64,000 nt of DNA from contig CM075650.1 of assembly GCA_037953625.1 (NCBI GenBank), positions 145,109,206 to 145,173,205 of the forward strand, written 5' to 3'. Position 1 is the first letter of the stretch, and every line of letters starts with the position of its first letter. A program made the position numbers and the translations under genes. The stretch comes from Crotalaria pallida. Lineage: Eukaryota > Streptophyta > Magnoliopsida > Fabales > Fabaceae. The notes beneath the pieces were generated by a model that was not told where the DNA came from, did not search any database, and saw nothing but the letters and a program-made list of their open reading frames with translations. Shown one piece after another: positions 11,242-22,306 of this stretch.

Positions 11242-13097
11242 AATAGCCTTTTAAGGTCTTGGTACATCTTTGTGGTACCTGGGTGGATACTTAATTTAAT
11301 CTTATGTGCCTCATGAAGAATGTCCCTTTGAACTTCAAAATCTTTAGGAACACATACTCTGCCTCGAAATCGGATGATTCCGTCCGAACCCTTGATGAAA
11401 TCGGGCTCTTCTCCATCAGGAGCTCTTTCAAAGAGCTTCTGCAATTCTGGGTCCTCTGCCTGCCTTTCTTTTATCAGGTCGATGAATTCATTATGCACCT
11501 GCAACATTTCCAGAATAATACTCTTTTCTTGCACCTGCACACCCAACATGAGATTACTAAATTCCTGCATCAATTGCATCTCCTTTATCATCATATTGCT
11601 AACGTGAAGTGTCTTGCGGCTTAGAGCATCCGCCACTACATTTAATTTGCCTGGATGATATTGAAGACTGAAGTCGTAATCTTTAAGAAATTCCATCCAC
11701 CTCCTTTGTCTCATGTTCAGCTCCTTCTGATCAAATAGATACTTGAGGCTCTTATGATCGCTGAACACCTCGAATCGACTACCGTACAAGTAGTGCCTCC
11801 AAATTTTCAATGCAAATACCATGGCTGCCAATTCGAGATCATGGGTAGGATAATTCTGTTCATGTGGGCGAAGTTGCCGAGAAGCATATGCAACAACTTT
11901 GCCTTGTTGCATTAGCACGCATCCTAATCCTTGTTTCGATGCATCACAATAAACGTCGAAGGGTTGAGATGGAGCTGGCAAAATTAAGACGGGTGAGCTA
12001 GTGAGTCGCTTCTTTAATTCTTCAAAACTATGCTCACACTCCTCTGTCCATTGATAGGGTACCTCCTTACGAGTTAATTTGGTTAGCGGAAGTGCTAACT
12101 TAGGAAAACCCTGAATGAATCTCCTATAATAGCCGGCCATGCCTAGAAAGCTTCTGATCTCTGTGACTGTAGTGGGTCTCTCCCACTTGAGTACTGCTTC
12201 TACCTTCGATGGATCAACTGCCACTCCTTTTTCTGAAATGACATGACCCAGAAAGTACACTTCATTTAACCAGAAACTACATTTGGCAAGCTTAGCATAC
12301 AATTGTTTCTCCCTGAGGATCTGCAACACCATCCGCAAGTGCTCAGCATGCTCACTTGGAGTTTTAGAATATACAAGAATATCGTCGATGAAGACAACGG
12401 CGAAAGAATCCAAAAAGGGTCTGAATATCCGGTTCATGTAGTCCATGAAGATTGCCGGTGCGTTAGTAAGGCCGAAGGGCATGACAACGTATTCAAAATG
12501 CCCATAACGGGTGCGAAAATCTATTTTGGGAATGTTGACCTCTTTAATTCGGATTTGATGATAGCCTGATCGAAGATCAATCTTAGAGAATATGGACGCT
12601 CCCCTCAGTTGATCTAACAAATCGTCAATTCGGGGAAGTGGATACTTGTTCTTGATTGTTACCGCATTCAACTGGCGGTAATCAATACACATTCTTGAAC
12701 TGCCGTCCTTCTTTTTAACAAATAATACCGGGGCTCCCCATGGTGACACACTAGGCCGAATGTATTGTTTAGCAAACAACTCTTCGATGTGCTTCTTTAG
12801 CTCGGCCAATTCAGGAGGGGCCATCCGATACGGGGCAATTGATATTGGTCCAGCACCGGGAACCAAATCAATGCTAAATTCTACTTCTCTATGTGGCGGT
12901 AAACCAGGAATATCATCCGGGAATACCTCCGGGAATCCCTGCACAACAGGAATCTTGCTTACATCTGATTCTGTTTCAATCTCTAGATTTGACACGGTTG
13001 CATTAGGAAAGATGACGGCCTTGCTGTGGCAATCAATAAGAACTCTATTCTTCGCCATCCAATCCATGCCGAGGATGACATCGAGCCCCTTGAGAGG
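11193..13097 (-). pseudogene. Gypsy reverse transcriptase-RNase H
   Basis: The frame is open from just after a TAA at 13098-13100. It opens with the end of the protease linker (ILGMDW), then the reverse transcriptase with YPLPRIDDLLDQL, the FIDDILVYS catalytic motif, the GYYRRFI region and the RNase H core starting DVYCDASKQGLG with the DHKSLKYL and ADALSRK motifs. It ends with the start of the integrase zinc region (IHPGTTKMYQDLKRLFWWPG) before the frameshift near 11235. It copies element RNA into DNA and degrades the RNA strand. Residues needed for catalysis are present, but the gene is separated from gag and protease by the stop and by the hAT insert. Confidence 0.92.
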
Positions 13098-13364
13098 TTA
13101 GCAAATAAGATTCAAGTCAAATTCTCTCTCAAGTACTCGAAGAGAACAATTTGGACACACAAGAGACGTAGACACTGCGGTACTAGTAGGTGTTGACACC
13201 GCGAGCACATACGGCATCACCACTGTAGGCACTCCTATTCTCTTGACGCATGATGATGAAATAAAGGAATGCGATGCATCACTATCAAACAATATTTTAC
13301 AAGGGAGATTATTTAAAGTACCAGTACCTCGAATAAGTTCATCACCATCCTCTATCTCCTCTCC
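13098..13364 (-). pseudogene. Gypsy aspartic protease, active site altered
   Basis: Frame continuous with pol, but ended by TAA at 13098-13100, where relatives have a coding codon. The active-site triplet of this family is D-S/T-G. Here the segment reads CKILFDSDASHSF, with Asp in place of the Gly. That change should disable the protease. Upstream the frame runs to the hAT insertion at 13372, which cuts it from gag. The family role is cleavage of the Gag-Pol polyprotein. Confidence 0.8.
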
Positions 13365-13372
13365 ATCCATAG

Positions 13373-13639
13373 TAGGGGTGTAACGGTCCGGTCCGGTCCG
13401 GTCTTTAATCAACTTTAGAGACCAGACCGATTAAATCAATGTGGTCTGGTCCGGTCCGGTCCCAAAAAAATGTAAGTACAAAGATCGGACCGGACCATTT
13501 CGGTCCAGACCGTTTCGGTCCGGTCCGGTTCGGTCTATTTAGACCATTCTGAGTTCAAATCAAGAATAACAGAAGACCAATGTGAGAAAAATCAAGAAAA
13601 ATCCAGAATAAGGAAAGAACATCCAACCATTGTTACAAA

Positions 13640-13699
<60 letters not shown>

Positions 13700-13816
13700 C
13701 CAAGAAGAACAGAAGAACAGATAAAAAAAAGAAGCAAAATACCCGAACAACAGGCACAGATCCAGAATAAGGAAAGAACATCAACCATTGTTACAAATAA
13801 TAATAATAATAATAAC

Positions 13817-13852
<36 letters not shown>

Positions 13853-14460
13853 CCAAGTAAGAACAGAAGAACAGATTCAAAAAAAAAAAAAGCAAAATAC
13901 CCAAACAATAATCACAGATCTGGGACTGGAATGGAGACGAAGACGGAGATGGAGACGGAGATGGTGGTGAAGAAGCGAGCGGAAGGCGGTGGCTAACCGT
14001 GACCAGCGTGAGGGAGAGAGAGAGACGGCGGAGCATATGGAGAACCAGACCGGAGGGAGGCGGAGGCCGAAGATGAGAACGGAGGTTCCAGATCTGAGTC
14101 TAGCAGTATGTTATTCAATGTTATTGTCTTAAAGTGCTCTGGTTTTTGTGTTGTGGACGTGGGACTTTATGTCACAGGAGCATTATGTTATGGTTTTTAC
14201 TTCAACAAGCAGGGTAGTGTAGGCCGAGTGTGGGTGAGTTTTTTTTTTTTTTTTTTTTTTTTTTAAATATTTGAACCATCGGTCCGGTCCGGTCTTTGCG
14301 GTCCAAAAATCTGTGAGACCGTGGACCGGACCATAACAGAACGGTCTAGAAATTTTGAGACCAGACCGGACCATGAGACCAGACCGGACTGCATTTTTCG
14401 ATCCGGTCCGGTCCGATCCGAGCGGTCTCGCGGTCTCGGACCGGATCACTTACACCCCTA
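13373..14460. mobile_element. hAT-type non-autonomous element
   Basis: 1088 bp with 11-bp inverted ends TAGGGGTGTAA / TTACACCCCTA. It is flanked by a perfect 8-bp target duplication ATCCATAG (13365-13372, 14461-14468), which is diagnostic of hAT. Both subterminal zones (about 13383-13540 and 14278-14450) are packed with GGTCCGGTCC repeats in opposing orientation, as expected for transposase-binding subterminal repeats. There is no transposase ORF. The interior has a 159-bp tandem duplication with ATA microsatellites and a T-run at 14239-14264. It splits gag from protease in the host gypsy element. Confidence 0.92.
13602..13918. repeat. 159-bp tandem duplication with (ATA)n, inside the hAT element
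   Basis: The block beginning TCCAGAATAAGGAAAGAACA at 13602 recurs at 13761. Each copy includes an ATA/AAT microsatellite (13640-13699 and 13796-13852) and the AGAACAGAAGAACAGAT block. Reading frames here are pure Tyr/Leu/Ile repeats and are not genes. Confidence 0.85.
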
Positions 14461-15504
14461 ATCCATAGTATACACTTTACCCTTCTGAACGGGTTTCTTT
14501 CCCTTGACTGGTTGCGCCTGAGTCGTATTAACTTCTTGTTTCACATTCTTCTTCGGGCATTGATAATAGAAATGACCAGGTTGTCCACAAGTAAAGCAAA
14601 CTCTGGGTTTTGAGTCTTGATTCTTAAACCAGCATTCACCAAGATGACGCTTTCCGCAATGAGTGCATGAAGGATAACTAGGAAAAGCAGCTCCTGTGGG
14701 ACCAGATTTGGATTGCTGAGGGCCTCTGTTGCCACTAACAGAATAAGGACCAGATTTATGCATAGGTGCTTTACCCTTGATCGGGCCTCCAGACTTCTGC
14801 ACAGCTTTCCCCCGATCAGTCACTTGCGCATTCTGCAAGCTCTTTTCATACACACTAGTCATATTAATCAGTTGAGACAAACTGGCGATATTATGATATT
14901 CAAACAGCACCTTGATCTCAGAGCGTAAACCACTTTCAAATTTGATACATTTTGCCCTCTCCTCAACATCTCTGTAACCAAGTGAATAGCGCATCAACTC
15001 CCGGAACTTCGCAGCATACTCTCCAACATTCATGTTGCCCTGAACAAGATTCAGAAATTGCAGCTCTTTCTCTCTGCGTTCATTCTCTGGGAAATAATTG
15101 TCCAAGAAAGTAGTGCGGAAAAGCTCCCAAGTGATCTCCCGATTTGCCGCTTCAAGATCGCGACGTTCCTGCTGCCACCAATATTGGGCCTCACCGATCA
15201 GCATGAATTCAGCAAGACGAACCCGTTGATCCTGTGGAGGCTGAAGAGAAGCAAATATTTTCTCAATATCCTGGAGCCAATCTTGGGCTCCATCAGGATT
15301 GTGTCCCCCTTCAAACCTCAGAGGATCCTGCTTCTTAAACCTTGAAAGCCAATCAATAGCAGGAGGGGCGGGTTGGGGTGGTTGTATAGCAGCAACAGCA
15401 GCAGTGACAGCGTTTGCAATATTCTGAGCCTGATTCTGGTTGGCTTGAACCAGATTCTCTAGAATAGTTGTAAGACGATCATTCTCGTTTTGTCGACGAG
15501 CCAT
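14458..15504 (-). CDS. Gypsy Gag
   Basis: 348 codons from an ATG about 200 bases after the 5' LTR. The central retrotransposon gag domain (WLSRFKKQDPLRFEGG to about residue 230) is followed by two CCHC-like zinc knuckles near residues 280-291 (CTHCGKRHLGEC) and 303-316 (CFTCGQPGHFYYQC) and a lysine-rich tail. It forms the capsid-like particle and binds element RNA in the cytoplasm. The stop codon is contributed by the hAT terminus; without the insertion the frame ran straight into protease. The gag body itself looks intact. Confidence 0.9.
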   Translation of the reverse strand: MARRQNENDRLTTILENLVQANQNQAQNIANAVTAAVAAIQPPQPAPPAIDWLSRFKKQDPLRFEGGHNPDGAQDWLQDIEKIFASLQPPQDQRVRLAEFMLIGEAQYWWQQERRDLEAANREITWELFRTTFLDNYFPENERREKELQFLNLVQGNMNVGEYAAKFRELMRYSLGYRDVEERAKCIKFESGLRSEIKVLFEYHNIASLSQLINMTSVYEKSLQNAQVTDRGKAVQKSGGPIKGKAPMHKSGPYSVSGNRGPQQSKSGPTGAAFPSYPSCTHCGKRHLGECWFKNQDSKPRVCFTCGQPGHFYYQCPKKNVKQEVNTTQAQPVKGKKPVQKGKVYTMD

Positions 15505-15688
15505 GAAGGGTATCTACCTTGTTGAAGATCACAACTAAATTAGTATGCCAAGAAGAATTTAAAGAAGAAAGACTTAAAGGAAATTATTTAAGAATTACTA
15601 AAGATGAACCTAAACATTGACATTTGAACAATTTCTCGCTTGATGAGAAATCAAGGAGTAATGAAACTCCATAGCCGAGGACAAAACT

Positions 15689-15700
15689 GCTCTGATACCA
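15689..15700 (-). other. Primer-binding site (initiator tRNA-Met), gypsy element
   Basis: Minus strand TGGTATCAGAGC, the usual plant complement to the 3' end of initiator tRNA-Met, four bases inside the 5' LTR. Confidence 0.9.
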
Positions 15701-15704
15701 TGAA

Positions 15705-18197
15705 TATGACACCCTAAGTTTTATTATACGATTAAACAAAGATTTTATGAGTTTTCTTTGCTTAATTAATTTCTAACTCCATTATCAGAGTGGGGAAGCC
15801 TAAATTCATTATTAAAATAGTGGTCTAGAATTTTTCTTTTCCTAACTTTTACAAACAAAGGGGTACACATGTGGAATTACTTAATTACCCTTATTTAGAA
15901 AATATATTTAGTAGTATTTAGTTATAGAAAATTTTTAGGAAAAATCCGACAGAGTCTCCTCTGTTTATCAGATATTTTCCATATTTCTTGAAAACCTGCT
16001 ACCTGCGTGAAAGTTAAAAATACATTTTCCAGTTCAGTTCCTTTTACTTATGTGCGGTGCTAGGGTGTTTCCCCAGCTCATTCTATAGCCCCGCACTCAT
16101 TTAGTTTTGCAACATTACATATGTATTATTTACAACAAAAATATGCACGGAACGTCCCCGTCATAGCGGAGGAAATCCGGCCCAAAGGTGCTCACACATT
16201 GCACCACAAAAATATACTAAGTCATAAGGAAAGTTTAAACTAAGTTTTTATATAAAATCTCAAAATAACTAAATCCAAAACTAGTAGAATAAAAGTATGA
16301 ACCACTACTCTCCCTAGTTGGGAGAGTGATCCTGCTCGGCTGGGACCTCGGAATCTAACTCTGAACCTGAAAAATGGGCGTAAGGGGTGAGAAATCCACG
16401 AACCCAGAAATGTCATTTTAAAGAGGCATAAGAACAATTAAGGCATGCAACAATCAATTCATACACATACATAAATCATGCTTCATTGCATACCTTATTG
16501 GTTCGAAATTAAATCATATATATATATATATATCAATGATAAACACTCTTGGTTTTTCTTCAACTTTAAACATGACTTTTACTTTCACAAGCTTTTAACT
16601 TTTGTATCTTAACTTTGCTTGCATTATGAATTCCATTAGGTATTCTTGCTGCACAATTGGTTAGGATGGTATCTTCACCCAATAGGACTTCTTCTCACTC
16701 AGGACTTCTTGACCCATAAGACCTTTCCCTCGTTAGGGCCTTTTCTTTATTTTCTTTTCTTCACTCTCTTTCATATATTCTCATTTATTCATATTTCATG
16801 ATTATATTTGGTAATGCAGCTATTAATCATCGTGTAGGATCCACGTAACCTAACGAGCCTTTGATCTTATGGGGATTTTTCCTGAGCGAGCTTTGTACCT
16901 ATTGGGGCTAATTCGGGCCTACTTTGCTAGTAGGACCCTGTCCTAACCGTGTGCACCTAATGGGTGTGGATCCCAAAACGCGATTAATAGCTGCAGACCT
17001 TCTTATTTTTTTTCCTTACTTTGCATTACCACTTTATTTCTTTCATTTCTCATACTCATAATTTGCAAAGTAACACTTCTCATTTCCAATTCATATAAAC
17101 TTTTCAAAACATCTCATTTTTTTACTTGAAGTTACATAATTACATATTTACTAACATAAACAATTTCTTACTCCTTATTCTCATAAATTCCTTTTTCAAC
17201 TTATTACTTACAATGTCCATAAATTCCTCAACTAATTGCAAGGTAAACAACTAATACAAAACAAACCACAAATACAACTAATAATCATGCTTATTTCATG
17301 TAGCAAATAGGGTCAAGCAATTTCATGAACAATAACATATATATTAAAGAGAGAAAATCATATTATCTAACCCTAAACTTAATCATAATTATACACACCC
17401 AAAATTCAACTCCCAAGCCCATGAATCAACCCCCTTACCTTGATTTTGAAGATTAAAGATAGAAAATACCAATTTGAGCTAAAACCCTCTTGCTGGATGA
17501 GAGAGAAAAACGTGGAGAGAGGGAGAGAGAGAGCTTCCAATCCTTGATCTTGAGAGATTGATAGAAGATTAAAGGTTTGTGGGTGATGGGGATTGATTTT
17601 TAGTGATTATTCATGGGTTTAAGTGATGATTTAAAGGTGAAATCATGGAGAGAAGGGAGAGAAGTTCGACCCCTAGTAGAGAGAGAAAGCCATAGAAGAA
17701 TGTGTGAAGAAGAAGGCCAAAACGCTGTTTTATGGGCTGAAAAACTCGACTTAATCGATTAATACTCGATTAAAATGGCAGTTAATCGATTAATACTCGA
17801 TTAACCACTGCTAATTGCCTTTTCTATTTTTCTTCTATTTTCATCGTGTTTTCAAATCACCATAACTTCTTCGTTAACCGTCGGATCTTGCTCAAATTTT
17901 AAAGCAAGGTTCCTAAAAATCCATACTCCATATCCAACGGTGGAAATCTTGATTGGAGTTGTAATTATTTAATTACAATTTTCCAAACTAGGGTTGTTGG
18001 AAAGGTGATTTAACTTAGCTAAAATTGCACTTTTTAACCCGATTCAATTCCGATTTCGATTCTCCCTTTTCTAACTCCTTTCTAACACCTCACATACTCG
18101 TTGGATTAATTATCTTAATTTTTCTTAATTAACTCTAATATATTTTGATAGCAATTAATTAAATAAATTAACTGGATATTAAATTGAGGACGTTACA
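15705..18197 (-). repeat. 5' LTR of the gypsy element
   Basis: 2493 bp. Its inner terminus reads TATGACACC on the plus strand where the other LTR has TGTGACACC, a single change in the terminal dinucleotide. Relative to the other LTR it has a longer TA run (about 16516) and a 9-base duplication (GAGAAGGGA region, about 17650). Palindromes lie at 17751-17762 and 17782-17793. Confidence 0.92.
17751..17793. promoter_or_regulatory. Paired 12-bp palindromes, second gypsy LTR
   Basis: Identical copies of the TTAATCGATTAA pair seen at 9574-9616, at 17751-17762 and 17782-17793, with the same 31-bp period. Confidence 0.6.
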
Positions 18198-18880
18198 GTA
18201 ATTGTCACAGTTTTCAAGCTTCCAGAGGCATCAACCAAGAACACTACTGATAAGGGGTTTCACCAAATCACCACCAGATCCAGAAAAGTTTCACCTTTTT
18301 GCATTTTCTTACGAATTCAAGGACCTCCATTCCCAAAAATCAAAAACATCAAGCCAAAACAACAACACAGAAAAAAAGGTTAAAAATAAAAAACACACAC
18401 AACAAGATCAAAGAGAAAAAGATTCAAAACTAAAAAACAAAGAAGAAGAAGCAACAACAGCTTTTACCGTCGTTTCAATCGGGGGATGACGATGGAGAGA
18501 GAAAAGGAGAGAGAAATAGAGATTGAGAGTGCAATGTACACAAACTATTTAATGTGAGGTGATTTTCAAGATTCTCAAAGGAACCGAACAGAGATGAATG
18601 CAAAGGGCTTGGCAGAAACTCCATTTGGGTACTTTGGCAGAAACGCAAATTGGAGCATGTTGGTGAAGATGTTGGTAAAGAAGAAGAAGAAAGGGCAAAG
18701 AGGATAGGGAGCCACACAAATATTGACACGTCACTTCCTCCGTTAATTTGTTAACAGACATAAACGAAAGGATATATGTGGACTTTAAAAAAAATAAAGG
18801 ATCAGTAAATTGCAAAAAAAAGATAAAGGACCAATGTGAATCTAATAAATAAGATAAAGGACCAATTATGCAATTAAGCC

Positions 18881-20133
18881 AAACTAAAATATAATTCATT
18901 AGATATGTTGTTCATGAATCCGAGCAATTCCATCATTATTGATGGACTTGTTTATATTATTATTACTTATTAGAATTTGTTTAAGATTTGTGAATTATGT
19001 TCCTATGCTTAGTAGTAGTAATGTTATTTAATAATATCTGGTTTAAATTAAATAGGTTCAATATCTGGTTAAAAGAGTGAAAATTGATGGACTTTTTCAT
19101 TTGTGATTCCACTAACCATAAGCTGACTTATAACTCAGTATATGCCTTAAGATAAGGGAAAAGGAAAGAACAAAATTGAGCAGAGAGTTTACCATAAAGA
19201 ATTTTTTGTTTAAAACTACATGAAAGAGAATTATGGATTTCTTTCATTATCCGGTATCAACTTTTGCTATGGAATGGAGTTACTGATAGGATTTGTTCAT
19301 GAATGTACCTCATGCAATGCTTTTCTTTGAACATGATCCTTCTCACTGTGACTAGAGAAAACATGATATGAATGGCTTAGTTTAGTAGTGGTTGGTCGAA
19401 GGAAATTAGATTATGCTTGTCCTATTTTCTTTGTGAATATCTCTTTGTTTGTTGTTGTTGATTTCCAGGTTTCTTATCCGTTGTTAGATTACATAGAAGT
19501 TCATCCTTGGAAATCATCAAATTTTTATAAAGGTAATTTTTATATCTAGATTTTCTGACAACGGCATGTTAAATGACATCAAATTAATGAAATTCTTTTT
19601 AAGAAAAGTAATTAAACTATGGGTGTTACATTCCCCCTAATTATTAATTATGGATTTGGTTAAAATCAACTTTATAAAAATTGTAATAATTATTGGAATG
19701 CCTAGCAACACGCCTGACATCAATATAAAATAAAAAATTTATTTAAAACAAAAAAAACGGAGCAGCAATATAAAAGAATCAATTTTGTTTAAAATGAAAA
19801 AAAAACGGATATTAGAATTAAAGATGTGTTGTAATTTGGATTCAACTATATTTTTGAAAATGTTTATTTTGAAAAAGAATTTAATGGCTAACATCATTAT
19901 AAAAAAAAAAATGAGCCATAAGTCTTATTCAAATTAAATTGGTATCAATCATTTAAAAGGATCATTATGATAGATGAATAAATTTTGGCTAAAATGAAAA
20001 AAAAAAACGGATGTATGAAAATTAAAAAAAAGATGACCTATAATTTGGTATAATGATTGTAAATTAATTCAATTATTTAAGCTTATCATCGACATAGAAT
20101 AATAAATTTGGTTTAAAAAGGAAAAAACTAATA
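18881..20133. other. AT-rich DNA without a clear gene; one possible exon
   Basis: No supported ORF. A 64-base stretch at 19469-19532 is bounded by a good acceptor (TTGATTTCCAG) and donor (AAAGGTAATT), stays open, and joins in frame with 6519-6578, so it may be an exon of an unrecognised host gene. From about 19740 the DNA becomes A-rich with AAAACGGAT-type repeats. Confidence 0.3.
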
Positions 20134-20407
20134 CTCCCTCCGATCCCTAATATAAGCACCACTTGACCAATTTCACTCCCTTTAAGAAAGTTAGTTAATA
20201 TTGTTAGTGATATTGAAAATGTAAATATTTGGTATACTTTTTCAAAAGTACCCCTATAATTATTATTGAAAATCTAAAAAGTGTTGAGTAAATAAGGGTG
20301 TTTGTGGAAAAGAAGTAATTAATGCTATTAGAAATTGGAAATGAGGTTTATATTAAGGACAAAAAAAAAAATCTTCAAAAGATATTTATATATAAGACCG
20401 AAGGGAG
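20134..20407. mobile_element. Stowaway-like MITE, family A
   Basis: 274 bp, TA-flanked, with ends CTCCCTCCGATCCCTAATAT and GACCGAAGGGAG. The interior matches 173-445 along most of its length, including the GTGATATTGAAAATGTAAAT and CCCCTATAATTATTATTG blocks. Confidence 0.85.
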
Positions 20408-20529
20408 TATATGAAAATTAAAGATGAGATGTAATTTGCAATCAATGATTTAGCACCTATTCATAACATTCAATTTTCAAATAAATTATTTAAAACAGAG
20501 AAAACGGATCATCAATATAGAAGAATCAA

Positions 20530-20636
20530 ATGTCCGTGTAAGTCAGTCTAATTGGTAACTGCAGGGACACATAGATAGCTTAGGCCCCCATGTCCTGGGT
20601 TTTAGTCCGAGGTACCTCTTTTATAATAAAAAAAAA
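20530..20636 (+). mobile_element. tRNA-derived SINE with perfect target duplication
   Basis: About 107 bp. It has a TAAGTCAGTCTAATTGGTAA segment resembling a pol III A box and a GGGTTTTAGTCCGAGG segment resembling a B box, and ends in an A-rich tail. It is flanked by an exact 13-bp repeat ATAGAAGAATCAA (20517-20529, 20637-20649). It is inserted in the second copy of the A-rich duplicated block, where the first copy gives the empty site. Confidence 0.85.
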
Positions 20637-20990
20637 ATAGAAGAATCAATTTTGTTTAAAACGGAAAAAAGGATATTATGAGAATTAAAAATGTGCTGTA
20701 ATTTGGAATCAACTATATTTTTGAAAATGTTTATTTCCAAAAAGGAATTACTGACTAACATCATTATATATATAAAAAAAATAGCCATATAAGTTATGAA
20801 TTAAAAAAAATCCGTTGAAAAAAATCAATTGGGAAAAAAATCAGTAACAGTAGGCATAGGCAACCAATTAATTGGGACAAAAATTCCGTTGAAAAAAAAC
20901 AAATTGGAAAAACAAATCAATAATCGTCGTTCTATGAGCAGATAATAAGCTGAAAGGCAATCAATACTGTAGTATGCATTAACTTTATAA

Positions 20991-21508
20991 CATAGGCTTA
21001 ATTATGTCTCAGGTTCCTGAATTTTTTGGTACTTTTGCCAGGTACCCTTATTCTTTTTTTCAATGTCGGACTCCGAAGTTACTTCTGAATTTGTCATATA
21101 CCCCTACTATCAATTCTGGTCAATTTTGCTTATATGTAACATCGGAATCCTGATCAGACGCAGGAGGTTAAGCACCTGGTGCCCCGTGAGCGAAGATCCT
21201 TTTTTAAAAAAATTTAAAAAACTAAAAACTTAATATTTTTATATTTTAAGTTAAATAAAAAAGAAAAGAAAGAATTGAATAGAGAGGTCGTCTTCGCCCA
21301 TGTGACATCATGCGACACTAGATTATCAACCTCCTACATCGGACTAGGATTCTGATATTACATGTCATCAAAATTGGTCAGAATTGGTAGTAGGGGTATG
21401 CGACAAATCCAGAAGTAACTTCGGAGACTCAGACATTGAAAAAAAAGTATAAGGATATCTGACAAAATACCCCAAACTTCAGGGACATATGACATAATTA
21501 AGCCTATG
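20991..21508. mobile_element. Inverted-repeat element, probably Mutator-like MITE
   Basis: 518 bp with ends CATAGGCTTAATTATGTC and the exact inverse. The inverted match continues loosely for 130-150 bases, through the CTTCAGGGAC/GTTCCTGAA and TAGGGGTAT zones. The GGCTTAATTA core is shared with the ends of 6816-18880. Flanks show an imperfect 9-bp match (AACTTTATA / AAGTTTATC). No ORF. Confidence 0.65.
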
Positions 21509-21834
21509 CAAGTTTATCATTTTTGTGTAGGCTAGCGTCAGCCATAAGCGACTGACAAATACTCCTGTTGAATCAAAGATTTTGATGAACGACAAATGCA
21601 TGACAAATGAACAAGTTCAGCATGAAGTATCTCTGATCTTGGTCACCGACGAAAACAATTGAATCCGACCAGAATAACAGAGAAGTCAAAATTCCGAAGA
21701 CGCGCTCGGTGTTCTCGACATCTAGCTGGGAAGGATAAGTGGATCTGACCGTTGTGAATGAAGCCGGAGTTAATCATCTTAAACTCAGACGCACTCGGAA
21801 GTGATCAATCCGAGCCATCGCTCAGAGTCTATAA

Positions 21835-21958
21835 GTTGGCCGAGGCCCGAGAGATCAGCTCAGCAAGGGGAAATCAAATAGTTGGCCGAGAGATCAGCTC
21901 AGCAAGGGGAAATCAGATAGTTGGCCGAGAGATCAGCTCAGCAAAGGGAAATCAGATA
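21835..21958. repeat. 39-bp tandem repeat in the copia U3
   Basis: Three units at 21835-21880, 21881-21919 and 21920-21958, about 350 bases upstream of the TATA box. Repeats in U3 upstream of the promoter often act as enhancers in plant retrotransposons. Here that is inference. Confidence 0.7.
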
Positions 21959-22306
21959 GTACCTTTCAAGTTCCCAAGCTCGAACCGATATCAAGCTCGG
22001 CAACACTGTTCATCATCTTCAACCTCCAGCAAGTACAACCCGCATGCACCTCATTAATTACGTACCGGTATTATAGTACTATGCGTGGCTGGCAGTTTTG
22101 TCCTCATCTCAACGACGCCCAACTGTCATCAAACTTCAAATTTCAAAATTGGAAAGCCACAGTTTTGGACTGGTCTGATAAAGAACAGACAAAGCAGAAC
22201 TTGCAGAAAAATGGCAGAAAATGTTCTGGCATATCCGTTGGGAGCATCAAGGCATATTCCAAAATAATCTTTCCCTTCTTTCCTACCTCATACGTGGTTA
22301 CTCCAC

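Larger units (their letters stand above)
7543..18197 (-). mobile_element. Ty3/gypsy LTR retrotransposon, chromovirus type
   Basis: 10.65 kb, with LTRs at 7543-10020 and 15705-18197 and a perfect 5-bp target duplication GTAAT (7538-7542, 18198-18202). On the minus strand the order is LTR, tRNA-Met primer site, gag, protease, reverse transcriptase, RNase H, integrase, purine tract, LTR. The integrase C-terminus carries a chromodomain-like segment (LVKVIWHRNNVEEATWELED), pointing to the Tekay/Del branch of chromoviruses. The LTRs differ by only about 15-20 substitutions by eye plus small indels. Even so, the coding part carries a hAT insertion, an active-site change, a stop codon and a frameshift. 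Confidence 0.92.
6816..18880. mobile_element. Mutator-like DNA element hosting a nested retrotransposon
   Basis: Ends are GGCTTAATTACATAATTGG and its inverse CCAATTATGCAATTAAGCC. The inverted match runs for roughly 165 bases (the lines about ggaccaatt and cctttatc on both sides). The element is flanked by a perfect 9-bp direct repeat AAACTAAAA (6807-6815 and 18881-18889). Long inverted ends with a 9-bp duplication are the signature of Mutator-like elements. Without the gypsy insert it is only about 1.4 kb, with no transposase seen, so it is non-autonomous. The left arm holds a frame open from 7394 that would have continued past 18203 before the insertion. Confidence 0.85.
19755..20790. repeat. 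Local duplicated A-rich block
   Basis: About 165 bases around 19755-19920 (AAAACGGATATTAGAATTAAA, then TTGAAAATGTTTATTT, then TAACATCATTATA) recur around 20490-20790. The second copy is interrupted by a SINE. Looser versions lie between them. Origin unknown. Confidence 0.6.

Noticed and set aside
13560..14036. Several frames of 60-90 codons made of Tyr, Leu or Ile runs
   Set aside because: They are translations of ATA/AAT microsatellites inside the hAT element in different frames.
20530..20636. A tRNA gene
   Set aside because: A and B box-like segments are present, but no cloverleaf could be drawn, and the A tail plus 13-bp target duplication show it is a SINE.
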